From NCBI GenBank assembly GCA_019237115.1, contig JAFAHS010000400.1:1-32273 (forward strand): a DNA stretch of 32,273 nucleotides, read 5' to 3'. This DNA is from Deltaproteobacteria bacterium (GTDB taxonomy: Bacteria; Desulfobacterota; Binatia; Binatales; Binataceae). The position numbers and the translations under genes are program-made. This document shows, one piece after another, positions 6,887-13,770 of the stretch. Position 1 is the stretch's first letter. Each line of letters begins with the position of its first letter. The notes beneath the pieces are model-generated. The model was not told the origin of the DNA and did no database searches. It saw nothing but the letters and a program-made list of their open reading frames with translations.

Positions 6887-8260
6887 ATGGCCGACATGAC
6901 CTTTCCACAAGGATTTCTATGGGGCACCGCGAGTGCCTCGTACCAGATCGAAGGCGCCTGGAACGAAGACGGCAAAGGAGAATCGATCTGGGACCGTTTT
7001 TCGCACACCCCCGGCAAGATCAAAGGCGGCGAGAGCGGAGACGTCGCGTGCGACTTCTATCACCGCCACAGACAGGACATCGCGATTCAGTCCGAGCTGG
7101 GCCTGAGCGCCGCACGAATGTCGCTGTCGTGGCCGCGCATAATTCCGGGCGGTCACGGCGCCGTCAATTCCAAGGGACTGGATTTTTACGATCGGGTTGT
7201 CGATGAGCTGCTTGCTCACCATATCCAACCGTGGGTCACCCTGTACCACTGGGATTTGCCGCAGACCCTGGAAGATAAGGGGGGTTGGCCGAATCGCGAC
7301 CTGGCGGAATACTTTCGCGACTATGCTTCGGTGGTGGTCGATCACCTGGGCGATCGCGTGAAGCACTGGATGATCTTCAACGAGCCGTGGGTCTTCACGA
7401 TCCTGGGCTACCTGGCCGGGATTCACGCGCCCGGACGCCGCGAGCCTGGTGAGGCGATCCGTGCCACGCACACCGTGAACCTGGCGCAGGGCCTGGCGGC
7501 GCGTGCGTTGCGCGAGTCGCGCGGTAAGCCAGCGATGGTGGGAACCGCGTTCAGCATGGCAGCGGTGCACGCCGCCTCGGACTCCGAAGAGGATCGCGGC
7601 GCGGCGGAGCGATGGCACCGTTTTTCCAACCTGTGGTTTCTGGAGACCGTCATGCAGGGACGCTATCCGGAAGCGTACCTGCACGGCACCATGGCGGATC
7701 GAGTGGAAATCGGGCCGAACGACCTGGAAACGATCAAGGCACCGCTCGATTTCATCGGGATCAACCTTTATTCCCGCGCGGTCGTCGCGCACGATCCAGC
7801 CAATCATCACCTGGCGGCGAAGCAGATTCGGGGCGGGTCAGAGGAAGTTACCGATTTCGGATGGGAGGTAGTCCCCGAGGCGCTTTCGCAGATGGTGCTT
7901 CGGGTCGCGGCGGACTATCCGACGGTCCCCATCTATATCACCGAGAACGGGTGCTCGTTCGGCGATGGGCCGGGCCCCGACGGCACGGTCGACGATCAAC
8001 GGCGGATCAGTTTCATGCGCCGTTATCTCGCCGAGTTGAACCGCGCGATTCGCCGGGGTGCGGATGTGCGCGGCTATTTCACCTGGACGCTGACCGACAA
8101 CTTCGAATGGACGGAGGGCCTGCACGGGCAGCGCTTTGGCATCGTGTGGTGCGATTTCAAGACCCAAAACCGGATCATCAAGGAGAGCGGGCGGTGGTAT
8201 GCCAAGGTCGCGCGCTCCAATGCGCTCGATTTCGATCCGGTCCAGTCGCACGCTCGATAG
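6887..8260 (+). CDS. GH1 family beta-glucosidase
   Basis: The 457-residue protein spans a complete glycoside hydrolase family 1 (beta/alpha)8 barrel. The N-terminal signature FPQGFLWGTASASYQIEGAW is present. The acid/base E166 sits in FNEPW, and the nucleophile E353 in YITENG. The C-terminal substrate-binding WTLTDNFEWTEG follows. There is no signal peptide, so it is cytoplasmic and would hydrolyse imported beta-glucosides or cellobiose with retention of configuration. An ATG nine bases downstream (6896) is an equally possible start, and neither has a strong ribosome site. The gene is separated from the oxygenase operon by 187 bp with hairpins and is probably transcribed on its own or with the following membrane protein gene. 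Confidence 0.95.
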   Translation: MADMTFPQGFLWGTASASYQIEGAWNEDGKGESIWDRFSHTPGKIKGGESGDVACDFYHRHRQDIAIQSELGLSAARMSLSWPRIIPGGHGAVNSKGLDFYDRVVDELLAHHIQPWVTLYHWDLPQTLEDKGGWPNRDLAEYFRDYASVVVDHLGDRVKHWMIFNEPWVFTILGYLAGIHAPGRREPGEAIRATHTVNLAQGLAARALRESRGKPAMVGTAFSMAAVHAASDSEEDRGAAERWHRFSNLWFLETVMQGRYPEAYLHGTMADRVEIGPNDLETIKAPLDFIGINLYSRAVVAHDPANHHLAAKQIRGGSEEVTDFGWEVVPEALSQMVLRVAADYPTVPIYITENGCSFGDGPGPDGTVDDQRRISFMRRYLAELNRAIRRGADVRGYFTWTLTDNFEWTEGLHGQRFGIVWCDFKTQNRIIKESGRWYAKVARSNALDFDPVQSHAR

Positions 8261-8295
8261 GTTTCGTTTCGGCAGCACGCGGAAGACAGCCATCG

Positions 8296-8937
8296 ATGTC
8301 GGGCGCCGAAATCCTTGTCTGGATCCACATCCTTGCGTGGGCGGCGTACTTCGGCGCGCAATTCGCGGTCATCTATATGCTGATTCCGGCGGCAGCGCGC
8401 GCACCCGATGAAGCCCATCGGCGGGACAGCCTGATCACGGGGTTCAGATTCTACAACCCGTTCACGCTGGCCGCGCTACTGGTCATCGTGATCACGGGCG
8501 CGGTGCGGCTGACGGACCTTAAAGCCGAGATGAAGTTCGATTATTTCGCGAGAATCGGCGGGCCGCTTGCGCTCAAATTGGGCCTCGCGTTCGTGATCAT
8601 TTTCCTGCAGACCTATATCTGCCTGGGGCTGGCATTCCGCATCGGCAGACAGGAGGAGATCGCAGCGCACGGAGATGGCGAGCCCTTCACCGTCGAGCAG
8701 GTCGATTCAATCCTGGCACGAATCCGCGCGATGGCGTGGATCACGATCGTGCTGACTGCGATTACGGTCCTGGTATCGTTGACAATGGTGCGGCGCGCTA
8801 CGGCTGAGGTTGTGGTCTACACTCCACCGGCGCGCGCCGCACTCTATGGTTGGCTCTTCCCAACCAGCGGCGCGCGCAGTGCGCGTCGATTGGTTAGGCG
8901 AGAGCGAGTAGCGAGCTTACGATATAAACGAGCGTGA
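8296..8937 (+). CDS. four-helix integral membrane protein (CopD-like topology)
   Basis: The 213-residue product has four hydrophobic segments at about 5-30, 55-72, 88-115 and 147-165. A histidine in the first helix (WIHILAWAAYFGAQF) is reminiscent of CopD/DUF2269-type membrane proteins, which may bind heme or metal. The ATG at 8296 is preceded by GGAAGA and starts right at the first helix. The much longer upstream open frame only shadows the glucosidase. The arginine-rich C-terminal tail (residues 192-213) is coded over the end of the convergent small peptide gene, so the natural C-terminus may tolerate almost any sequence. The family name is tentative and the function unknown. Confidence 0.75.
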   Translation: MSGAEILVWIHILAWAAYFGAQFAVIYMLIPAAARAPDEAHRRDSLITGFRFYNPFTLAALLVIVITGAVRLTDLKAEMKFDYFARIGGPLALKLGLAFVIIFLQTYICLGLAFRIGRQEEIAAHGDGEPFTVEQVDSILARIRAMAWITIVLTAITVLVSLTMVRRATAEVVVYTPPARAALYGWLFPTSGARSARRLVRRERVASLRYKRA

Positions 8938-9073
8938 TGATTCCGAAGGCCACGCCCGGCAGTTCGGTCAGAAGACTGTTTTGCGCGATCCGAATATAAT
9001 CGGTCGGCGCCGCCGGCTCAGCCGCAGGATTGACGCCCGCTATCCTGGCTCGGTTGGTCGTCGTCGCGTTCAT
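8894..9073 (-). CDS. small membrane peptide B (second of tandem pair)
   Basis: The 59-residue peptide starts MNATTTNRARIAG and ends in a single hydrophobic helix (LPGVAFGIITLVYIVSSLLALA), with a soluble N-terminus of about 36 residues. The ATG at 9073 follows a strong ribosome site, GGAGGA, seven bases away. A start further upstream would bypass this site. It is a clear paralogue of the peptide 31 bp upstream. Both share the pattern MNATT..AR..G...AA...A.TD..R.AQ...L.ELPGV.FG.IT.VYIV.SLLALA. There is no cleavage motif or cysteine. The last 44 bp overlap the convergent membrane protein gene. It is probably an inner-membrane peptide, with role unknown. Confidence 0.75.
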   Translation of the reverse strand: MNATTTNRARIAGVNPAAEPAAPTDYIRIAQNSLLTELPGVAFGIITLVYIVSSLLALA

Positions 9074-9104
9074 GATGAATTCCTCCTTCCATGCCTCGAT
9101 TCGT

Positions 9105-9281
9105 TTATGCAAGCGCGAGCAGTGAGGTCACGATGTACACCACCGTGATCAGCCCGAACACCACGCCGGGCAGCTCATTGAGCCATGCATACTGCGCGAG
9201 CCGAACCGCATCGGTCGACGCCGCTTGGCTCTCAGCTGCCACAAACCCTTCAAACCTTGCCTCGTTGGTCGTCGCATTCAT
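9105..9281 (-). CDS. small membrane peptide A (first of tandem pair)
   Basis: The 58-residue peptide starts MNATTNEARFEG and ends with the hydrophobic helix LPGVVFGLITVVYIVTSLLALA. The ATG at 9281 is chosen over a TTG at 9290 because GGGAGG lies nine bases upstream, and because MNATT then aligns exactly with the start of the sister peptide. It is the first gene after the sigma-54 promoter at 9318-9333, with a predicted leader of about 26 bases. Conservation is highest from residue 26 to the end, which suggests that the helix and the ELPG turn carry the function. It could be a stress-induced membrane peptide, a small subunit of a membrane complex, or a toxin or signal peptide. No family is recognised. 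Confidence 0.78.
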   Translation of the reverse strand: MNATTNEARFEGFVAAESQAASTDAVRLAQYAWLNELPGVVFGLITVVYIVTSLLALA

Positions 9282-9317
9282 CTTTAGCAACCTCCCATCA
9301 ATCTTGAGGGTGGGTAA

Positions 9318-9333
9318 AGCAACCCTTGTGCCA
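9318..9333 (-). promoter_or_regulatory. sigma-54 (RpoN) -24/-12 promoter
   Basis: On the minus strand the sequence is TGGCAC, five bases, then TTGCT. The invariant GG and GC are separated by exactly ten bases. This matches the RpoN consensus TGGCAC-N5-TTGCW fully. Transcription would begin near 9307, just before the ribosome site (9296-9291) of the first small peptide. Such promoters work only with an enhancer-binding ATPase. Confidence 0.8.
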
Positions 9334-9367
9334 TTGAATATTTGTGGATTTTGCTACGTCGAAGACA

Positions 9368-9508
9368 TTCGCAGACTGTGCAAAAGATTAAGGAATTTTA
9401 AGAAAAGCCAGCAAATCTCTGCCCTTTCCCTACTTTCGCAGTTTGCGATCCGCGAATTACCTCTGATCCGGATTCCAGTTAATTTTCTATTTTTGCGAAT
9501 CGCCGCAA
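9368..9508. promoter_or_regulatory. candidate enhancer sites upstream of the sigma-54 promoter
   Basis: Three dyad-like motifs built from TCGCA/TGCGA halves lie 35-190 bp upstream of the promoter. They are TTCGCAGACTGTGCAA (9368-9383, imperfect), TCGCA-GTT-TGCGA (9436-9448, perfect arms) and TTGCG-N6-CGCAA (9493-9508, perfect arms). Position and repetition suit binding sites of a sigma-54 activator. They could also act on the divergent methyltransferase gene. No cognate activator is identified. Confidence 0.35.
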
Positions 9509-9566
9509 CATGCCTACTGCGGTGCAACGCTGGCAAATTCGGCCCGTATTCAAGGTGTCTTTGATC

Positions 9567-10370
9567 ATGGGAACCGATCTGCAACCATCGCACTGCATGG
9601 GTCCAAGCCAGTCCGCTGCGGAATCGCAAAATGCTTCTGCGCGCGCGACCGGCGCTCTCGACGAAACCCCAACCAGGCTCGGGCCGGCAGGCGCGCCCGC
9701 CCAGGGAAGGTTGATAAGCCGCGACCTCACGGTGCGGCTCATCGAGCAGGTCGTCTTCGTTACCGCGGTAATCGGCGCCGTCTCGCTTGGGCTGGGGATC
9801 ACTGCCTACTTCGGCGAGCATCGCTATATCGCTGCCTACTTGCTCGCTTACATCGGCTTCAGGTTTGCCGACCTGCTGGTGGGCGAGGATTCGGAAACCG
9901 CGCCGGCGGCGCAGGGAATGAGCGAACGAGTTCTAAATTCGTTGCCCGTGCTGATTCTGTTTGCAGCCGCGCCCTTTGAACGCACCTACATCTGGGGTGG
10001 AGAGGGTCCGGCATGGCTCAGCGCACTTGGACTGCTGCTTGAGCTGGTGGGCCTGTGGCTCGCGCTCGGTTCGCGAATCCAACTTCACTTCTTTTCCTCC
10101 GACCGCAGCGGGCGCGAGCGAATGCTACTGGTCAAGACCGGCTTCTTCAGATACATCCGCCACCCGGTCTACGCCGGGATTATGCTGGTGTTGTTCGCGT
10201 GGCCGCTGGTGTATGGCGCACCCATCGTCACGGTTCTGACCCTGGTCATCGGCGGCGCGATCGCCCGCAGCCAGATCCTGGCCGACGAGCGAGTCCTCCG
10301 CGAGCGATTTGGTGAGGAGTTCGACGAATATTGCCGCACCACCGACGCGCTGATACCCAGCATCTGGTAA
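9567..10370 (+). CDS. ICMT/PEMT-type membrane methyltransferase
   Basis: The protein has 267 residues from the ATG at 9567, with an alternative ATG at 9510 that has no ribosome site. About 45 polar N-terminal residues precede several membrane helices. The C-terminal third has the family signature GFFRYIRHPVYAGIM, with H199 in RHP, followed by a helix pair and the acidic DERVLRERFGEEFDEYCRTT, the SAM-binding end of isoprenylcysteine carboxyl methyltransferase and phospholipid methyltransferase relatives. In bacteria these mostly methylate lipids or small molecules. The substrate is unknown. It is divergent from the small membrane peptide pair and shares its AT-richer upstream region, so co-regulation is possible. 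Confidence 0.82.
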   Translation: MGTDLQPSHCMGPSQSAAESQNASARATGALDETPTRLGPAGAPAQGRLISRDLTVRLIEQVVFVTAVIGAVSLGLGITAYFGEHRYIAAYLLAYIGFRFADLLVGEDSETAPAAQGMSERVLNSLPVLILFAAAPFERTYIWGGEGPAWLSALGLLLELVGLWLALGSRIQLHFFSSDRSGRERMLLVKTGFFRYIRHPVYAGIMLVLFAWPLVYGAPIVTVLTLVIGGAIARSQILADERVLRERFGEEFDEYCRTTDALIPSIW

Positions 10371-10398
10371 GCGCCCCTCACCCTGGACCAGCGGAGTA

Positions 10399-10995
10399 CT
10401 AGAAAACCAGCCTCGCAATCTCGCCCAGCGACTCGATGCGCATGTCGCCATCGATCCGATAGCCGGCGAAGCCGATTCTGGCGCGGCGTGCCGCTTCGCG
10501 ATCAAAGTTGGTGTCGCCGACGAACACCGCTTGGGCGGCGGTAAGCTGAAGGAGGGTCAAGGCGGCGAGAATTCCGTCGGGCGCGGGTTTCGGTTCGCAG
10601 ACATCGCTGCCGGAGACCAGCACGTCGGGATCGACCCGGGCCTGGTCGAGCATCGCACGCGCTAACTTTGCCGGACTATTGGTGACGACGGCTACCCGTA
10701 TTCCCTTGGCACGCAGCTCCTCGAGCACGGCAGGACCGTCAGGCTCGACCTTCACATGCTGGACATACCGAGGGAACATTAAGTTGTACTCGCTCTCCAG
10801 TTCTTCGACCGTGAGTCCCGGATAGAACATCCTTAAATCTTCGGCAATTCCCTGTCCCCACGCGCGCGCCATCTGCTCCGCAGAGATCTCCGGATAGCCG
10901 AACTTGCGTGCGATCGCACGCATCACCTCAAACCACACCGCCCGGCTTTCCACCAGGACACCATCCAGGTCGAATAGCACCCCACGCAGTCTCAA
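10399..10995 (-). CDS. HAD-superfamily phosphatase (phosphoglycolate phosphatase-like)
   Basis: The 198-residue protein has all four HAD motifs: FDLDGVLVES with nucleophile D9 and acid/base D11, VVTNSPAK as motif II, KPAPDG with the motif III lysine, and FVGDTNFD as motif IV. A helical cap of the beta-phosphoglucomutase/phosphoglycolate phosphatase type (C1) lies between the first two motifs. The start is a TTG at 10995 that overlaps the stop of the RNase HI gene (TTGA), so translation is probably coupled. Position behind glycogen synthase makes a sugar phosphate or phosphoglycolate a plausible substrate. This is inference. Confidence 0.85.
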   Translation of the reverse strand: MRLRGVLFDLDGVLVESRAVWFEVMRAIARKFGYPEISAEQMARAWGQGIAEDLRMFYPGLTVEELESEYNLMFPRYVQHVKVEPDGPAVLEELRAKGIRVAVVTNSPAKLARAMLDQARVDPDVLVSGSDVCEPKPAPDGILAALTLLQLTAAQAVFVGDTNFDREAARRARIGFAGYRIDGDMRIESLGEIARLVF

Positions 10996-11408
10996 GCCTT
11001 GCCTCCGCGTGACCCAAGGTTCGCCAGCCGATCCGCGCGCTCATTGAGCGGGTCCGAATCATGGCCCTTGACCCACTCGAAGGTGACCAGGCGCCGCGCC
11101 GCCTCCGCATCGAGCGCTGCCCACAGTTCATGGTTCTTTCGCCGCTGCCAATTGAGCGTCATTGTTTTGATGACATATTGGCTGTCGCTGCGGAGCAGGA
11201 CCCGACTTTTGAGGGCGGTTTGGCGCAGCCCCTCCACCGCTGCGGTGATTTCCATCTGGTTGTTGGTGGTGGCGGGATTGGCGCCGTGATGTTCGCTCTC
11301 CGAGCCGTCCGGCCGCACCACTACGACCCCCCACCCGCCGGGCCCCGGGTTGCCGATACAGGAGCCGTCCGCGTAAACCAGAAAATCAAACCCCGGCGGT
11401 ACTTTCAT
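10992..11408 (-). CDS. rnhA: ribonuclease HI
   Basis: The 138-residue protein is a single RNase H fold. The catalytic carboxylates are D14 (YADGSCIGNPGPGGW), E53 (NNQMEITAAVEGL), D75 (LLRSDSQYVI) and D126 (NERADRLA), with the assisting H116 in WVKGHD. The handle region NWQRRKNHELW identifies the bacterial RnhA type. It cleaves RNA in RNA-DNA hybrids during replication and R-loop removal. Its ATG directly abuts the stop codon of glgA, and its own stop overlaps the HAD start, forming a three-gene unit. Confidence 0.95.
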   Translation of the reverse strand: MKVPPGFDFLVYADGSCIGNPGPGGWGVVVVRPDGSESEHHGANPATTNNQMEITAAVEGLRQTALKSRVLLRSDSQYVIKTMTLNWQRRKNHELWAALDAEAARRLVTFEWVKGHDSDPLNERADRLANLGSRGGKA

Positions 11409-12869
11409 TCAGGCCACCTGCGTGGTGCGCTGTCCCTCAAGCCGCTCGAACCAGGTGAGATATTCGCGCGCGGCGCGGTCCCAGGAAAAGTCCGCCGCGA
11501 AGCAATTCTGCATCAGGCGCCGCCACCCTCGGGGGTCGGCGAAGGCCTCCCTCATTCTCTGCACCGCTCCGATCAGCGCGTGGGTGGTGTAGTCCTCGAA
11601 GACAAAACCGTTTCCCGAGCCCGAGCTGCGTTCGAACTCGGCGACGGTGTCACGCAATCCCCCGGTCGCGCGCACGATCGGCGTCGTGCCGTATCTGAGC
11701 GCATACATCTGGGTAAGACCGCACGGCTCGAAGCGCGACGGCATGAGCAACGCATCAGAACCGGCCTGGATTCGATGAGCGGCGGCGTTGTCGAATCTGG
11801 TCAGGACCCGCAGGTTTTCCGAGAAACGCTTTTCGGCCGCGCGAAAGAATTGCTCCAGTTCCGGATCGCCGCTGGCCAGCATGACCAGTTGCAGGTCGAG
11901 CGCCATGAGGCCCTCGAGCGCATCGCGCAGAAGGTCGCAGCCTTTCTGGACGGTCATGCGTGTGATCATTCCAATCAGCGGACAGGCGCGTTCCGCCAGC
12001 CGCAGCGAACTGCGCAGGTCACGATTGCAAAGCCGCTTGCCGGACGGGTGTTTGGGACCATAATTGGCCGCGATCAGGCTGTCGCTCTGCGGATCCCATT
12101 CGCGATAGTCCGCTCCGTTCAGAATTCCGACAAACCGATCGCCCTTGTGCCGCAATACACCTTCGAGCCCAAAACCACGTTCGGGGTCCGACGCGACTTC
12201 GTGGGCGTAGGTGGGGCTCACGGTCGACACTCCGTCCGCCAGCATCGCGGCGCCCTTCATCAGGTTCATGCGGCCATAGAACTCAAGATACTCCATCGTG
12301 AAGTACGACCAGTCGATGCCGAGCAGCGGGAAGTCCCCGACATCGTAGATACCCTGGAACGCGAGGTTGTGGAGCGTGTATGCGACGACCGCACCCCGCG
12401 TTCGCTCATAAAGATAGGGATCGGCGCGAAGTACAATGGGGGCAACTGCCGCGTGCCAATCGTGCGCGTGGACCACGTCGGGCCGGACCAGCTCCGCAAT
12501 CGTCGCGGCGGCGGCCCTGCCGAAGAAGATGAAGCGGCGCAGGTTGTCCGCGTAATCGGTGCCGTGCTCGCCGTAGACTCCGTCACGGGCGAAAAACCCG
12601 GGATGGTCGATCAGGTAGAGCGGGACCCCTTCGGCGTCCCTGGTTTGCAGCACGCGAAACTGATGCGTGTCGCCGCCCACTTGTACGGTCATCAGTGTGC
12701 CCACCTGCTTTGCGGAAAGGTTGGTAAGAATCGAGGAATATCCGGGCAGGATGACCGTGGGCTCGGCGCCCGCGCGTCTGAATGCGGGAGGCAAAGCACC
12801 GATCACATCGGCGAGACCTCCGACCTTGGCCCACGGGGAGATCTCGGCGGCTACGATCGCAATCTTCAT
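11409..12869 (-). CDS. glgA: glycogen synthase (ADP-glucose type)
   Basis: The 486-residue GT5 glycosyltransferase is close to the usual 477 residues. The N-terminal KVGGLADVIGALP contains K15, which binds ADP-glucose. The C-terminal domain has the retaining-transferase motif SRFEPCGLTQMYALRYGTTPIVRATGGLRDTV. It extends alpha-1,4-glucan from ADP-glucose in the cytoplasm. The gene leads the unit glgA-rnhA-HAD on the minus strand. No other glycogen genes are in the window, although a beta-glucosidase 3 kb away is another glucan-related gene. Confidence 0.95.
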   Translation of the reverse strand: MKIAIVAAEISPWAKVGGLADVIGALPPAFRRAGAEPTVILPGYSSILTNLSAKQVGTLMTVQVGGDTHQFRVLQTRDAEGVPLYLIDHPGFFARDGVYGEHGTDYADNLRRFIFFGRAAAATIAELVRPDVVHAHDWHAAVAPIVLRADPYLYERTRGAVVAYTLHNLAFQGIYDVGDFPLLGIDWSYFTMEYLEFYGRMNLMKGAAMLADGVSTVSPTYAHEVASDPERGFGLEGVLRHKGDRFVGILNGADYREWDPQSDSLIAANYGPKHPSGKRLCNRDLRSSLRLAERACPLIGMITRMTVQKGCDLLRDALEGLMALDLQLVMLASGDPELEQFFRAAEKRFSENLRVLTRFDNAAAHRIQAGSDALLMPSRFEPCGLTQMYALRYGTTPIVRATGGLRDTVAEFERSSGSGNGFVFEDYTTHALIGAVQRMREAFADPRGWRRLMQNCFAADFSWDRAAREYLTWFERLEGQRTTQVA

Positions 12870-12897
12870 CGACTCGCGCGGATCCGCGGGCCTCCGT

Positions 12898-13650
12898 TCA
12901 TGCGCGTCGGCTCTTGTTGGTAAATGCGGCTATCCGCTCCTGCATGTCGGGACCGACCCCCGGGTGACGGTAAACCTCATGCGCGAGGCCGGCCTCCAGC
13001 GGCATGCCGTCGGTCTCGAGCAGCAGGCGCTTGTTTCCGCGATGGCTGAACCAGGAGTTGGCCAGAATGGTTGCGGCCAGAGACTGCAACTCGGGCTCGA
13101 ACACGGCATCGGGAACGCACATGTTTGTGAGTCCCATCGCGAGCGCTTCCGCGCCGCTGTAGGGGCGGCAGGTGAACATCATCTCGCGCGCTTTGTAGGT
13201 ACCGATGCGCCGCGGCAGCCGCTGGCTCATTCCCCAAATGGGAGTAAGCGCCCACCGCGCATGAGTATCCGCGAACCGGGCCGATTCCGCCGCGAAGATG
13301 AGGTCGCCGGCCAGCGCCAGCTCCAGCGCCCCGGTGTAACACACGCCGTGGACTGCCGAAATCACTGGCTGCGGAAGCGTCGCCAGCCGCTCCACGGTCT
13401 CGGATTGATAATTCACCTTGGGCGGCCGCTGGCCGGCAGCGATGCCACCGAGATCGTTGCCCGCAGAAAAGGCTTTTCCCGCACCGCGAACGACCACCAG
13501 TCCCACGCGATCGGTCTGCTGCGCGATCTGATCGATATGACCACGCAGCTCGACGAACATCTCCACGTTCAGCGCGTTCAGCTTGTCGGGACGGTTCAGG
13601 GTCAAGGTCGTCAAACCGTTCTTGTCGTCGCGGAGTACCAGTGCTGGCAT
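12898..13650 (-). CDS. enoyl-CoA hydratase/isomerase (crotonase) family protein
   Basis: The 250-residue protein has the crotonase fold signatures: NRPDKLNAL near residue 19, the first oxyanion-hole segment FSAGNDLGG (61-69), and the second, HGVCYTGALELALAGDLIFAAESARFA (101-127). Of the two glutamates used by enoyl-CoA hydratase, the first is kept (E110), but the position twenty residues on is histidine (H130). A standard hydratase reaction is therefore doubtful, and isomerase, dehalogenase, lyase or other crotonase chemistry is possible. The start at 13650 has GGAGA upstream and removes a non-conserved extension. It lies 28 bp upstream of glgA and may be co-transcribed with it. Confidence 0.85.
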   Translation of the reverse strand: MPALVLRDDKNGLTTLTLNRPDKLNALNVEMFVELRGHIDQIAQQTDRVGLVVVRGAGKAFSAGNDLGGIAAGQRPPKVNYQSETVERLATLPQPVISAVHGVCYTGALELALAGDLIFAAESARFADTHARWALTPIWGMSQRLPRRIGTYKAREMMFTCRPYSGAEALAMGLTNMCVPDAVFEPELQSLAATILANSWFSHRGNKRLLLETDGMPLEAGLAHEVYRHPGVGPDMQERIAAFTNKSRRA

Positions 13651-13720
13651 AATCGTTCTCCGAAGTTTGCTGTGCTCGGGTTTCTCAACCACAAAGGCAC
13701 AAAGCGCCCGAGAAGATCAA

Positions 13721-13745
13721 TCCAGAACTTCTGGAGTTTCCGGAA
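13721..13745. repeat. compound palindrome between lon and the crotonase gene
   Basis: TCCAGAA-C-TTCTGGA (13721-13735) is a perfect dyad, followed at once by the palindrome TTCCGGAA (13738-13745). The right arm of the first can also pair with the second (CTTCTGGA with TCCGGAAG, seven of eight). It sits 26 bp past the lon stop. It may be a lon transcript-end hairpin or an operator of the crotonase gene. No T run is present. Confidence 0.4.
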
Positions 13746-13770
13746 GAAAGGCTGGGAGTCTTTGACGTGC

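Noticed and set aside
9091..9564. 157-codon plus-strand frame across the small peptides and their promoter
   Set aside because: No ribosome site or domain. The minus-strand peptides have ribosome sites, paralogy and a promoter, so this frame is the reverse image.
11061..12923. 620-codon open frame on the plus strand
   Set aside because: It lies antisense to glgA and rnhA, has no recognisable domain, and is explained by the high GC content of the opposite strand. glgA and rnhA carry full catalytic motifs.
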